Assembly (NCBI RefSeq): GCF_900128995.1
Contig: NZ_FQUE01000002.1
Coordinates: forward strand, 62,001 to 126,000
From: Loktanella atrilutea
Lineage (GTDB): Bacteria; Pseudomonadota; Alphaproteobacteria; Rhodobacterales; Rhodobacteraceae
Direction: 5' to 3'
Length of the DNA: 64,000 bases
Of the stretch, positions 21,712-30,345 are shown one piece after another (position 1 is the first letter of the stretch; each line of letters opens with the position of its first letter). Below the pieces are notes generated by a model. It saw only the letters and a program-made list of their open reading frames with translations. It had not been told where the DNA came from and did no database searches. Made by a program: the position numbers and the translations under genes.

Positions 21712-23826
21712 ATGGATCAAGCCATACCGTCAAACACGCCGTCGGCCGACACCCAGTCCACCGATGAAACCGTCGAACGGGACCGCCACCCCGGCACCGG
21801 CGGAGAGACACAGCAGCGGCCCGAAAAAGGCGCCGAGCGCCTGACGACTGCGCAGGGCATCCCGGTGTCCGATAACCAGAACACCCTGAAGGCCGGGCCG
21901 CGCGGCCCGTCGCTTCTCGAAGACTTCCATTTCCGCGAAAAGATTTTCCACTTCGACCACGAGCGGATTCCAGAACGTGTGGTCCACGCCCGCGGCTACG
22001 GCGCCCACGGCTATTTCGAGACGACGGACGCCATTCCCGACCTGACGGCGGCTCACCTCTTTCAGGAGAAGGGGCGGCGGGTGCCCGTCTTTGCCCGCTT
22101 CTCGACCGTGGCCGGCAACATGGGCTCGCCCGACCTCGCCCGCGACGTGCGCGGCTTTGCGGTGAAGTTCTACACCGAGGACGGTAACTGGGACCTCGTC
22201 GGCAACAACATCCCCGTCTTCTTCATTCAGGACGCGATGAAGTTTCCCGACCTGATCCACGCGGCAAAGCAGGAACCCGATCGCGGCTTCCCGCAGGCGC
22301 AGACGGCGCACGACAACTTCTGGGATTTCATCTCTCTCATGCCGGAAGCGATGCACATGGTCATGTGGACCATGTCCGACCGCGCAATTCCCCGGTCCCT
22401 GCGGACCATGGAAGGCTTCGGCGTCCACACGTTCCGGTTCGTGAACGCGGACGGCAAGGGGCACTTCGTCAAGTTCCACTGGAAGCCGAAGGCCGGCCTG
22501 CAGTCGGTCCTGTGGGACGAGGCCGTCAAGATCAACGGCGCCGATCCCGACTTTCACCGCCGCGACATCTGGAACGCGATCGAGATGGGCGACTTTCCCG
22601 AATGGGAACTGGGCGTGCAGGTCTTCGATGACGACTTCGCCGACAGCTTCGAGTTCGACATCCTCGATGCAACCAAGCTGATCCCGGAAGAGCAGGTTCC
22701 CGTGCGGATCATCGGCCGGATGGTGCTGGACCGCCGCGTCGACAACTTCTTTGCGGAAACCGAACAGGTCGCCTTCTGCACGCAAAACATCGTGCCGGGC
22801 ATCGACTTTACCAACGATCCGCTGCTGCAGGGGCGCAACTTTTCCTACCTCGACACGCAGACGAAGCGACTGGGCGGGCCAAACTTCACCCATATCCCGA
22901 TCAACGCGCCGCGCTGCCCGATGCACCATTTCCAGCAGGACGGCCACATGGCCATGCACAATCCCAAGGGGCGTGCCAACTATGAACCGAACGGCTGGGC
23001 GCAGGGCGGCCCCCGCGCCGATCCGAAGGCCGGTTTCCGGTCCTTCCCGGAGGAGGTCGAGGGCGAGAAGCGGAAGGTCCGCAGCGAGACCTTTGCCGAT
23101 CACTACAGCCAGGCGCGGCAGTTCTACATCAGCCAGACCGCGGTCGAGCAGGATCACATGGCCGACGCCCTCGTCTTCGAACTGTCGAAGGTCGTGGTGC
23201 CTGAGATCCGCGAGCGGATGGTGGCCCACCTGCCGCATATCGACGCCGATCTGGCACGCAAGGTGGCCGATGGTCTGGGGCTGGACGGTGTGCCGAAGGC
23301 GCATGAACCGGCGCGCCAGCCGATCACCGACCTGCCCGCGTCGGACGCGCTGTCCATCCTCAAGAACGGGCCTGACAACTTTGCCGGGCGCAAGATGGGC
23401 ATTCTGGTGACCGACGGCATCGACGACGCCGCCCTCGACGGTCTGAAGGACGCCGTGACGGAGGCCGGAGGCATCGTCGAGATCGTCGCCCAGAAGGTCG
23501 GCGGCGTCGTGACGGCCGGCGGCAAGCGGGTGCCCGCGGACCAGAAGATCGACGGCGCGCCGTCCGTTCTTTATGACGCCGTGGCCATTCTGGCCACCGC
23601 CGACGGGGCAAAGGCGCTGGCGGAACTGCATCCGGCCCGCACCTTCCTCGCGGACGCCTTCGCGCACGCCAAGTTCATCGGCCACACGCAGGAGGCGGAG
23701 CCGTTGATAAAGGCGGCGGGCGTCAAGCCCGACGACGGCATGATGGCGCTTGGTGCGGCCAAGGACGCGAAGGCCTTCGTGAAGGCCTGCGGCGCCCTGC
23801 GGTTCTGGACGCGCATGGAAAAGTAA
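21712..23826 (+). CDS. katE: Large-subunit catalase (HPII type)
   Basis: A 704-residue monofunctional heme catalase that splits hydrogen peroxide. Start at the ATG behind GAAAGAG; the longer upstream frame crosses the promoter. Catalytic His is in [16 protein letters not shown] near residue 90, the catalytic Asn in [10 protein letters not shown] near 164, and the heme Tyr in [15 protein letters not shown] near 380. From about residue 560 a DJ-1/PfpI-like flavodoxin-fold domain follows ([19 protein letters not shown]...), as in E. coli KatE. The N-terminal 50 residues are polar, disordered-looking. Divergent from the dehydrogenase and controlled by an EcfG-type promoter; ends in a strong terminator. 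Confidence 0.96.
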   Translation: MDQAIPSNTPSADTQSTDETVERDRHPGTGGETQQRPEKGAERLTTAQGIPVSDNQNTLKAGPRGPSLLEDFHFREKIFHFDHERIPERVVHARGYGAHGYFETTDAIPDLTAAHLFQEKGRRVPVFARFSTVAGNMGSPDLARDVRGFAVKFYTEDGNWDLVGNNIPVFFIQDAMKFPDLIHAAKQEPDRGFPQAQTAHDNFWDFISLMPEAMHMVMWTMSDRAIPRSLRTMEGFGVHTFRFVNADGKGHFVKFHWKPKAGLQSVLWDEAVKINGADPDFHRRDIWNAIEMGDFPEWELGVQVFDDDFADSFEFDILDATKLIPEEQVPVRIIGRMVLDRRVDNFFAETEQVAFCTQNIVPGIDFTNDPLLQGRNFSYLDTQTKRLGGPNFTHIPINAPRCPMHHFQQDGHMAMHNPKGRANYEPNGWAQGGPRADPKAGFRSFPEEVEGEKRKVRSETFADHYSQARQFYISQTAVEQDHMADALVFELSKVVVPEIRERMVAHLPHIDADLARKVADGLGLDGVPKAHEPARQPITDLPASDALSILKNGPDNFAGRKMGILVTDGIDDAALDGLKDAVTEAGGIVEIVAQKVGGVVTAGGKRVPADQKIDGAPSVLYDAVAILATADGAKALAELHPARTFLADAFAHAKFIGHTQEAEPLIKAAGVKPDDGMMALGAAKDAKAFVKACGALRFWTRMEK

Positions 23827-23833
23827 GGCCACC

Positions 23834-23868
23834 GGCTGCCGCGCCCCACCGGGCGCGGCAGCCCCTTT
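23834..23868 (+). terminator. Terminator behind katE
   Basis: Perfect 13-bp stem GGCTGCCGCGCCC / GGGCGCGGCAGCC (23834-23846 / 23851-23863), loop CACC, then CCTTT. It lies seven bases after the catalase stop and just before the next promoter. Confidence 0.78.
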
Positions 23869-23876
23869 GCGACACC

Positions 23877-23902
23877 GGAACCGGCGGCGGTTCACCGTCG
23901 TT
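23877..23902 (+). promoter_or_regulatory. EcfG-type promoter of the fdhF-like/fdhD operon
   Basis: GGAAC (23877-23881), 17 bases, CGTT (23899-23902). Both boxes match the alphaproteobacterial general-stress sigma consensus. It lies between the katE terminator and the molybdoenzyme gene, about 45 bases before its ATG. Confidence 0.75.
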
Positions 23903-23947
23903 CATCCCGAACATCACGACGGCACAGACCTGAAGGATAGCGCGCTC

Positions 23948-26269
23948 ATGGCCACGTCTCCGGACCGATCCGACACCGACCGTCCCGCCCATGACGCGAC
24001 CGATCAGGATCCGGACACGCCCTTCGATCACTATGCCGCCGGGGGATGGGGATCGCTGCGGGGCGTGTCCGAGGCCTTTGGCGAATCCAGCAGTTCCACC
24101 CGCGCGCTGAAGATCCTGTCGAAGCTGAACAAGCCCGGCGGCGTGATGTGTTCGTCCTGCGCCTGGGCCAAGCCTGCCAAGCCCCAGACCTTCGAGTTCT
24201 GCGAGAACGGCGCAAAAGCGACGCTGTGGGAACTCGACACCCGCCGTGCGGATGCGGCGTTCTTTGCCGCGCATCCGCTTGCCGATCTGCGCGAAATGCA
24301 CGACCACGACCTTGAAAAGACGGGACGTCTGACCGACCCGCTGCGCTACGATCCCGACAGCGACACCTATCAGCCCGTCAGCTGGGATGACGCCTATGCC
24401 GACATCGGCGCAGAATTGCGGGCGATGACCCCGCGCGAGGCGGTGTTCTATGCTTCCGGCCACGCAGGGCTGGAGGCGTCCTACCTCTACGCGCTGTTCG
24501 CCCGGGCGATGGGGCACCAGAACCTGCCGCAGTCGTCCAACATGTGCCACGAGACGACGAGCGTGAACCTGCAGACCTTCATCGGGACGCCGGTCGGCAC
24601 CTGCACACTGGAAGACTTCGACCAGTGCGATGCGATCTTCTTCTTCGGGCAGAACACCGGCACCAACAGCCCGCGTTTCCTGCACGTGCTGAAGGACGCG
24701 GTGAAGCGCGGCTGCCGGATCGTCACCTTCAACCCCGTGCGCGAACGGGGGCTGATCGAATTCGTCGATCCGCAGAACCCGATCCAGATGACCGTGGGAT
24801 CGGCCACGCAGATCTCCGAGAAATACTATCAGGTGCGGCCCGGCGGCGATATCGCGGCGATCGCCGGCCTGATGAAATGCGTTCTGGATGCAGAAGATGC
24901 CGCGCCGGGCACGGTGATCGACCACGCCTTCATCGCCAGCGACACCACCGGGTTCGAGGAGACCGCGGCGGCGGTCCGTGCGATGGATTGGGCCGACATC
25001 GAACGGAATGCCGGCCTGTCGCGCGACATGATCGCAGAGGCCGCCGAGATCTACCTTGGCGCGAAGAACGCCATCGGCATCTACGGTATGGGGCTGACGC
25101 AACACGTGAACGGCTGGCTGAACCTCGGCATGCTGTGCAACCTGCTGCTGATGCGCGGCAACATCGGCCGACCGGGGACCGGCATCTCTCCGGTGCGGGG
25201 ACATTCCAACGTGCAGGGCCAGCGCACGGTCGGTATCGGCGAAAAGTCGTCGCACATGCCTGCGGACAAGCTGCGGGAGCTGTTCGACATCGACCCGCCC
25301 GCGGGAGAGGGTCTGAACGCGGTGCACGCCTGCGAGGGCATCCTCGACGGCCGCGTGAAGGCGATGGTCCTGCTGGGGGGCAATCTGGTCCGCGCCCTGC
25401 CCGACCGCGACCGGATGGAACGGGCCTGGCCCCGCCTGCGGCTGACCGTCAACATCGCGACCAAGCTGAACCGCACGCATCTGACGCCCGGGCAGGTGTC
25501 CTATCTGCTGCCCTGTCTGGGGCGGACGGACGAGGACGTGCAGGCCAGCGGCCCGCAGGCGGTGTCGATGGAGGATTCGCTGTCGCACATCTATGGCTCG
25601 ATCGGCACCGCATCGCCACCCGGGCCGAAGGTGCAGTCGGAAACCGCCATTGTCGCGCGGATCGCCAAGGCGACGCTGGACCCCAATCCAAAGCTGACGT
25701 GGGACGACTGGATCGGCAACTACGACCTGATCCGCGACCTGATCGCGCAGACCTTTCCCGACAAGTTCGCCGACTTCAACGACAGGCTGTTCGAGCCCGG
25801 CGGGTTCTACAGGGGCAACCCGGCGCGAGAGCGTGTCTGGAAGACCGAAAGCGGCAAGGCGCAGTTCACGCCGCCGACGACTTTGTCGGCACTGGGCGAG
25901 GAAACCACCGCCGATGGCAAGATCATGACGCTGGTCACCCTGCGGTCGAACGACCAGTTCAACACGACGATCTACGGCTTTTCCGACCGGCTGCGCGGGC
26001 TGGAGGGTAGCCGCGAGATCGTCCTCATCAACCGTGACGAGATGGCGAGGCTTGGATTGGCGGAGGGCCAGAAGGTCAGTCTTGTCTGCGCCATCGACGA
26101 CGGACATGCGCGCCGGGTCGATGACCTGACGGTGACGCCCTACGACCTGCCGGCGGGCTGCATCGCGGGCTATTACCCCGAGCTCAATCCGCTGGTGCCG
26201 CTGAGCTATCACGAAAAGAATTCCCAGACGCCGGCCTACAAGGGCACCCCGGTGGAGATCGTGGCATGA
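23948..26269 (+). CDS. FdhF/YdeP-family molybdopterin oxidoreductase
   Basis: A 773-residue molybdenum enzyme of the formate-dehydrogenase-like alpha-subunit family (YdeP type). Start at ATG 23948 behind AAGGAT. The N-terminus lacks the usual CxxC-x-C iron-sulfur motif but has GVMCSSCAWAKP near residues 64-75; SSNMCHETTSVNL near 197-209 is in the Mo-ligand place. GYGMGLTQHVNGW-like (IYGMGLTQHVNGW), RGNIGRPGTGISPVRGHSN and a C-terminal molydopterin dinucleotide domain (LVTLRSNDQFNTTIYGFSD) are typical. Four-base overlap with fdhD shows co-expression. Substrate unknown; YdeP is linked to acid resistance. Controlled by an EcfG-type promoter here. Confidence 0.88.
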   Translation: MATSPDRSDTDRPAHDATDQDPDTPFDHYAAGGWGSLRGVSEAFGESSSSTRALKILSKLNKPGGVMCSSCAWAKPAKPQTFEFCENGAKATLWELDTRRADAAFFAAHPLADLREMHDHDLEKTGRLTDPLRYDPDSDTYQPVSWDDAYADIGAELRAMTPREAVFYASGHAGLEASYLYALFARAMGHQNLPQSSNMCHETTSVNLQTFIGTPVGTCTLEDFDQCDAIFFFGQNTGTNSPRFLHVLKDAVKRGCRIVTFNPVRERGLIEFVDPQNPIQMTVGSATQISEKYYQVRPGGDIAAIAGLMKCVLDAEDAAPGTVIDHAFIASDTTGFEETAAAVRAMDWADIERNAGLSRDMIAEAAEIYLGAKNAIGIYGMGLTQHVNGWLNLGMLCNLLLMRGNIGRPGTGISPVRGHSNVQGQRTVGIGEKSSHMPADKLRELFDIDPPAGEGLNAVHACEGILDGRVKAMVLLGGNLVRALPDRDRMERAWPRLRLTVNIATKLNRTHLTPGQVSYLLPCLGRTDEDVQASGPQAVSMEDSLSHIYGSIGTASPPGPKVQSETAIVARIAKATLDPNPKLTWDDWIGNYDLIRDLIAQTFPDKFADFNDRLFEPGGFYRGNPARERVWKTESGKAQFTPPTTLSALGEETTADGKIMTLVTLRSNDQFNTTIYGFSDRLRGLEGSREIVLINRDEMARLGLAEGQKVSLVCAIDDGHARRVDDLTVTPYDLPAGCIAGYYPELNPLVPLSYHEKNSQTPAYKGTPVEIVA

Positions 26270-27051
26270 CCGTTCAGGGCGCGCGCTTTCCCGTCGGGCA
26301 CCCGATGACCGCCCAGCCCCCGCTGGTCAGCGAGCGGCCCGTGGCCATCGTCTGCAACGCGGTGACGCTTGGCGTGATGATGGCCAGCCCCACCGATCTG
26401 GAGGATTTCGCGCTGGGCTTCGCCGTGACCGAAGGCGTGATCCACGACCCGTCGGAGCTGCGCGAGATCGAGATCGTCGACCACGCGAACGGCACCGAGG
26501 CGCGGCTGTGGCTGTCCCCCGCGGCGGCGGTGCGGGCCGCGGCCCGGCACCGGGCGATGACAGGACCGGTGGGTTGCGGTCTGTGCGGGATCGACAGTCT
26601 GGACAAGGTGGACCGCCCCTTGCCGCCGCTGTCCGCGCATGCCGTGACCCTGACCCGGGCAGAGGCCTGTGCCGCGCCGGACCTGCTGCGGCTGCGGCAA
26701 CCGGAACACGATCGAACCCGCGGCTGCCACGCCGCGGGCTTTCTGATCCCCGGGCGCGGCATCGTGCTCGCCCGCGAGGACGTCGGACGCCACAACGCGC
26801 TCGACAAGCTGGCCGGCGCCTTGGTCAAATCCGGCCTGACGCCGGCATCCGGTGCTGTGGTCCTCACCTCCCGCGTCTCGACGGAAATGGTGCAGAAGGC
26901 AGTGATGATGGGCGCGGCCACGGTGATCGCCGTATCGACCGCGACGGACTATGCCGTGCGTCTAGCCGACCGCGCCGATCTCACCCTGATCACCCGCGTC
27001 CGCGACGGGCATTGCGAGGTCCTGTCGGCCCCCCACCGTCTGCTGTCCTGA
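26266..27051 (+). CDS. fdhD: Formate dehydrogenase accessory sulfurtransferase FdhD
   Basis: A 261-residue FdhD, which passes sulfur from IscS to the molybdenum cofactor of formate-dehydrogenase-like enzymes. Catalytic Cys pair is in VGCGLCGIDSL near residues 102-112; EDFALGFAVTEGVI near 44-57, CHAAGF near 151 and REDVGRHNALDKLAGAL near 168-184 are family hallmarks, with SRVSTEMVQKAVMMG near 203. Overlaps the molybdoenzyme gene by four bases (ATGA), so it most likely serves that enzyme. No signal peptide; cytoplasmic. Confidence 0.95.
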   Translation: MTVQGARFPVGHPMTAQPPLVSERPVAIVCNAVTLGVMMASPTDLEDFALGFAVTEGVIHDPSELREIEIVDHANGTEARLWLSPAAAVRAAARHRAMTGPVGCGLCGIDSLDKVDRPLPPLSAHAVTLTRAEACAAPDLLRLRQPEHDRTRGCHAAGFLIPGRGIVLAREDVGRHNALDKLAGALVKSGLTPASGAVVLTSRVSTEMVQKAVMMGAATVIAVSTATDYAVRLADRADLTLITRVRDGHCEVLSAPHRLLS

Positions 27052-27146
27052 CGGACCCGCGCCCCCGGCCGCATGGCAAAGACCCGCCGGGGAAGTTAAC
27101 CCAATTCGGTAGAACACGATTATTGCGCAGCGCCGCGGAAACTGCC

Positions 27147-27171
27147 GGAACTTCGCCTGCCATCTTACGTT
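27147..27171 (+). promoter_or_regulatory. EcfG-type promoter of the DUF2383 gene
   Basis: GGAAC (27147-27151), 16 bases, CGTT (27168-27171): full consensus. It lies 38 bases before the DUF2383 ATG. No other promoter-like sequence is needed for this gene. Confidence 0.8.
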
Positions 27172-27209
27172 AGCCAGCAATCCACTGACATCTCATCGAG
27201 GGTAGACCG

Positions 27210-27638
27210 ATGCCTACAGATACACGTCACGTGCTGCATACCATCCACACCGCCACCAACGATATCCTGTCGGGCTACGACACGATGGTCGAACGGGCAG
27301 AACCCGAGATCCTTCCGACCGTCCGGGATCTGCAGCGCATGCACCGCGAGCATGCGGCCGCGCAGGCGAACTGGCTGTCGCGGTTCGCCGAGTCCGGCGA
27401 GGATGACGAGTCCTTTCAAGGCTCCGTCAATCAGGCTGTCGTGACGATCAGGGACTGGATCACCGGGCTGGATGAAAACGCGCTTTCCGCGGTGCGCGAT
27501 GGCGAACAGAAGCTGCTGGACGTCTACGATTCCACGATGACCGACTGGACCGTCGACGGCGATGCCGACATCTCTGACGGCCTGACCAGGCAGTTCGCCG
27601 AGATCGAGGACAAGGTCGCCGCGTTGCCGGAGCGCTGA
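27210..27638 (+). CDS. DUF2383 / PA2169-type four-helix protein
   Basis: A 142-residue helical protein behind CGAGGG. The layout (LHTIHTATNDILSGYDTMVE, then LQRMHREHAAAQANWLSRFAE, then an acidic C-terminus) fits the PA2169/DUF2383 ferritin-like family. These proteins are stress-induced and of unknown activity; the usual metal Glu/His set is only partly visible. It has its own EcfG-type promoter, and the small membrane protein behind it is probably cotranscribed. Confidence 0.7.
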   Translation: MPTDTRHVLHTIHTATNDILSGYDTMVERAEPEILPTVRDLQRMHREHAAAQANWLSRFAESGEDDESFQGSVNQAVVTIRDWITGLDENALSAVRDGEQKLLDVYDSTMTDWTVDGDADISDGLTRQFAEIEDKVAALPER

Positions 27639-27724
27639 CGGAAAGACCCGGATCCGGTCAAGACGTGGCGGGGAACGGAAACGAAGCCGACGATTTCATG
27701 AACTCAGACACAAGGAACTCTGGA

Positions 27725-27889
27725 ATGGACTTCAATTTCCTGCTGCCGCTTCTCGCGATGTTCACCTTGCTCGGGGCGCTGATTTTCTCTCTGGTCAACA
27801 AGAAGCAGACCGAGGATCGCAAGAAGGACCGCACCGCGCCCGCAAGCAGTCTGGCCGTCGACGGCAACCCGCATACCAAGGTGGACTGA
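27725..27889 (+). CDS. Small membrane protein (hypothetical)
   Basis: A 54-residue protein starting at ATG 27725, eight bases after AAGGA; the upstream ATG at 27698 has no good ribosome site. One membrane helix (FLLPLLAMFTLLGALIFSL, about residues 5-23) is followed by a very basic/acidic charged stretch (NKKQTEDRKKDR) and a soluble end. It lies 86 bases behind the DUF2383 gene, probably in the same stress transcript. No family recognised. Confidence 0.6.
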   Translation: MDFNFLLPLLAMFTLLGALIFSLVNKKQTEDRKKDRTAPASSLAVDGNPHTKVD

Positions 27890-27925
27890 CAGCGATACGG
27901 CCCGCGTCGCACCTGTGAAGGCAGG

Positions 27926-27951
27926 AACGCCACCCCTTCGGGCGGCGTTTT
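27926..27951 (+). terminator. Terminator after the small membrane protein
   Basis: AACGCC (27926-27931), CCC/GGG inner pairs with one A-C mismatch, mate GGCGTT (27944-27949), then TTTCG-type end. It lies 36 bases after the stop of the small membrane gene. The same bases also read GGAAC-N17-CGTT, see rejected items. Confidence 0.55.
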
Positions 27952-28117
27952 CGTGTCCGGGCGGTGGGCGACAGGACGCGGGCGATTGCCCCGATGGTCG
28001 CGCGCGACCGCCGCGCGGTTGTTGAAACCGCCAAAGAGGGTGCTATCACTGATGGACGCGCCGTCAGTCCTGACGCCGCAGCGAAACGCGGGCCAGAAGG
28101 CCTCGGAAGGGGACCGG

Positions 28118-28657
28118 ATGACGGAAGATGTGCCCATGATACTGGTCATGGGAGCATGCGGTGTCGGCAAGTCGACCATCGCGCGGGGTCTGGCGGACCG
28201 CATGTCCGCGCGCTTCATCGAGGCCGACGACTTTCATCCCGCCGACAACAAGGCACTGATGGCGCAGGGCATTCCGCTGACCGACGACAACCGTTGGCCA
28301 TGGCTCGACGCCATCGCCGCCGATGCGCAATCCCGACCCGGCCTGTCGGTGCTGGCCTGCTCTGCCCTGCGCCGGGTCTATCGCGACCGGCTGCGCCTGA
28401 CCTGCAGACCGATGCCGATCATACATCTGCATGCGGACGCCGACCTGCTGAAGGCGCGCGTCGCCGCACGGCGGGATCACTACATGCCCCCGTCGCTGGT
28501 CCAAAGCCAGCTGGACACGCTGGAACCGCCGACAGAGGACGAGATGGCCTGCATCCTGCCGGCCTTCGACACGCCCGCGGACATCGTGGCGCGGGCCAGC
28601 GGCTTCGTCATCCGACACCTCGATCGTGCATCGATCCCGGCGGCGGTCAGGGACTGA
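28118..28657 (+). CDS. gntK: Gluconokinase
   Basis: A 179-residue kinase that phosphorylates gluconate to 6-phosphogluconate. The P-loop is MGACGVGKSTIARGLA near residues 11-26; FIEADDFHPADNKALMAQGIPL near 33-55 and DDNRWPWLDAI are gluconokinase signatures; CSALRRVYRDRLR near 81-93 and a lid with RRDHYMPPSLVQSQL complete it. Start at ATG 28118 behind GGAAGGGG. It follows the stress block and precedes rpe, both pentose-phosphate functions, by a 252-base gap (28658-28909) in which no gene was found. Confidence 0.92.
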   Translation: MTEDVPMILVMGACGVGKSTIARGLADRMSARFIEADDFHPADNKALMAQGIPLTDDNRWPWLDAIAADAQSRPGLSVLACSALRRVYRDRLRLTCRPMPIIHLHADADLLKARVAARRDHYMPPSLVQSQLDTLEPPTEDEMACILPAFDTPADIVARASGFVIRHLDRASIPAAVRD

Positions 28658-28909
28658 ACACCCCGCGGGTCAAGGGTCGCATTGCCGGCCTGCCGCGTCT
28701 GCGAACTTGCCGGACTTCTTGCTGCGCCGACGCTTTCCCCGTCCGCCGATCATCGGCCTGCCTGCCTTTGGCGCCGAGGCTGCCGGATCGGCCTGCGACG
28801 CCGGCCGACTGCGCCCCTTCGATACGAAGACGTTGGAATCCCCGTGCTGCCCGCGCTATGACGCCGGCGGCACCGCGCCTTCGGCGGGCCGCAGCAAGGA
28901 GAGTGCCCG

Positions 28910-29590
28910 ATGACCTTCGACCGCAGCCTCAAGATCGCGCCGTCGATCCTGTCCGCCGACTTCGCCGATTTCGGGCGAGAGATCCGCGCGATCGAGGATC
29001 AGGGCGCAGACTGGGTCCATGTCGACGTGATGGACGGGCATTTCGTGCCGAACCTGACCTTTGGCCCGCCCGCGGTGAAGGCGTTCCGCAAGCACGTGAC
29101 GACGGTCATGGACGTGCATCTGATGATCTCTCCCGTCGATGCCTATATCGATGCCTATGCCGAGGCGGGCGCAGACATGCTGACCGCCCATGTCGAGGCG
29201 GGGCCCCATATCCACCGCACCCTGCAGGCGATCCGGGCGGTGGGGATGAAGGCAGGCGTCGCCCTCAACCCCGGCACCCCGGCCGAGGCCGTGACCGACC
29301 TGCTGGATGTGGCCGACATGGTGCTGGTGATGACGGTGAACCCCGGCTTCGGCGGCCAGAAATTCCTTGACATGACGGCCAAGATCGCCCGCGTTCGCGA
29401 CATGATCGGCGACCGCGAGGTGCATATCCAGGTGGACGGCGGCGTCGATCCGACGACCGCCCCGCTGGTCGTGGCGGCGGGCGCCGATGTGCTGGTCGCG
29501 GGGTCGGCGGTGTTCCGGGGCGGGTCGGTGGACGCGGCCCACGTCTATGGCGAGAACATGCGCGCGATCCGCGCCGCCGTGCAGGGCTGA
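28910..29590 (+). CDS. rpe: Ribulose-phosphate 3-epimerase
   Basis: A 226-residue TIM-barrel enzyme interconverting ribulose-5-phosphate and xylulose-5-phosphate. [14 protein letters not shown] near residues 9-22, [18 protein letters not shown] near 36-53, DVHLMI near 67, [10 protein letters not shown] near 144-153 and [11 protein letters not shown] near 177-187 are the family motifs, including the metal His/Asp. AAGGAG precedes the ATG. It overlaps gph by one base. Confidence 0.96.
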   Translation: MTFDRSLKIAPSILSADFADFGREIRAIEDQGADWVHVDVMDGHFVPNLTFGPPAVKAFRKHVTTVMDVHLMISPVDAYIDAYAEAGADMLTAHVEAGPHIHRTLQAIRAVGMKAGVALNPGTPAEAVTDLLDVADMVLVMTVNPGFGGQKFLDMTAKIARVRDMIGDREVHIQVDGGVDPTTAPLVVAAGADVLVAGSAVFRGGSVDAAHVYGENMRAIRAAVQG

Positions 29591-30258
29591 TGGCACGCAT
29601 CGTCTTCGACCTCGACGGCACGCTGATCGACAGCGCCCCCGATATCCGGGCCGTCGCCAACGCGGTGCTGGCGGACGAAAATCTGCCCCCCCTGACCATA
29701 GCCGAAACGCGGGACTTCATCGGCGACGGCACGCCCGTCTTCGTGCAACGGATGCGGGCGGCGCGGGGCCTGCCGGAGGCCGATCAGGACAGGCTGCTGT
29801 CAGCCTTCATGGCGCGCTACGACGGGGCGGTGGCGCTCAGCCGGGTCTATCCGGGCGCGACCGAGGCGCTGACCTCGCTGCGGGCGGCGGGGCATAGTCT
29901 TGGTCTGTGCACCAACAAGCCGCTGGCGCCCACCCGCCGGGTGCTGGATCACTTCGGGCTTGCTACCTTCTTCGCCACGGTCTGGGGCGGCGACAGCTTA
30001 ACCGTGCGCAAGCCCGACCCCGCGCCGCTGCACGCCGCCTTCGCGGCCCTGCCAGATGGCCCGCGGCTTTATGTCGGGGACAGCGACGTCGATGCGGAAT
30101 CGGCAGAGCGGGCGCAGGTGCCGTTCCTGCTGCACACCGAAGGCTACCGCAAGGGCGACATCGCCACCCTGCGCCACCGGGCCGCGTTCGGACATTTCGC
30201 AGACCTGCCAGCGCTGGTGACGCGCTGCGTCGCAGAGGACGCACCGCCGGGCCCTTAG
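29590..30258 (+). CDS. gph: Phosphoglycolate phosphatase
   Basis: A 222-residue HAD phosphatase that removes phosphate from 2-phosphoglycolate. Motif I is VFDLDGTLIDSAPD near residues 4-17; motif II Thr lies in GLCTNKPLAPTRRV near 99-112; the Lys is in TVRKPDPAPL near 137 and motif IV in YVGDSDVDAESA near 157-168. The one-base overlap with rpe shows coupling. Next gene, a 2-hydroxyacid type oxidase, could use the glycolate formed (inference). Confidence 0.93.
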   Translation: MARIVFDLDGTLIDSAPDIRAVANAVLADENLPPLTIAETRDFIGDGTPVFVQRMRAARGLPEADQDRLLSAFMARYDGAVALSRVYPGATEALTSLRAAGHSLGLCTNKPLAPTRRVLDHFGLATFFATVWGGDSLTVRKPDPAPLHAAFAALPDGPRLYVGDSDVDAESAERAQVPFLLHTEGYRKGDIATLRHRAAFGHFADLPALVTRCVAEDAPPGP

Positions 30259-30345
30259 TCCGGGCTGCCTGCGAAAATCTGCGAGGGACGCTTGCAACCG
30301 GCCCCGGCCCCGGTCAGGGTCCGCGGGACAACGACAGGCCGGGCC

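Noticed and set aside
23723-26212. Very long minus-strand open frame (829 codons) opposite the molybdoenzyme gene, and similar long frames opposite katE (21730-23895), the FAD oxidase (29998-31626) and yejF/yejE (46402-48330)
   Set aside because: GC-rich third codon positions of the real genes create long antisense frames. Their translations are His/Arg/Gly/Asp-rich with no known motifs, while the opposite frames are clear enzymes.
27924-27949. GGAAC-N17-CGTT, a possible EcfG promoter for gntK
   Set aside because: The two boxes are the arms of the AACGCC/GGCGTT terminator hairpin, so the match may be a by-product of the palindrome. It is also about 170 bases from gntK.
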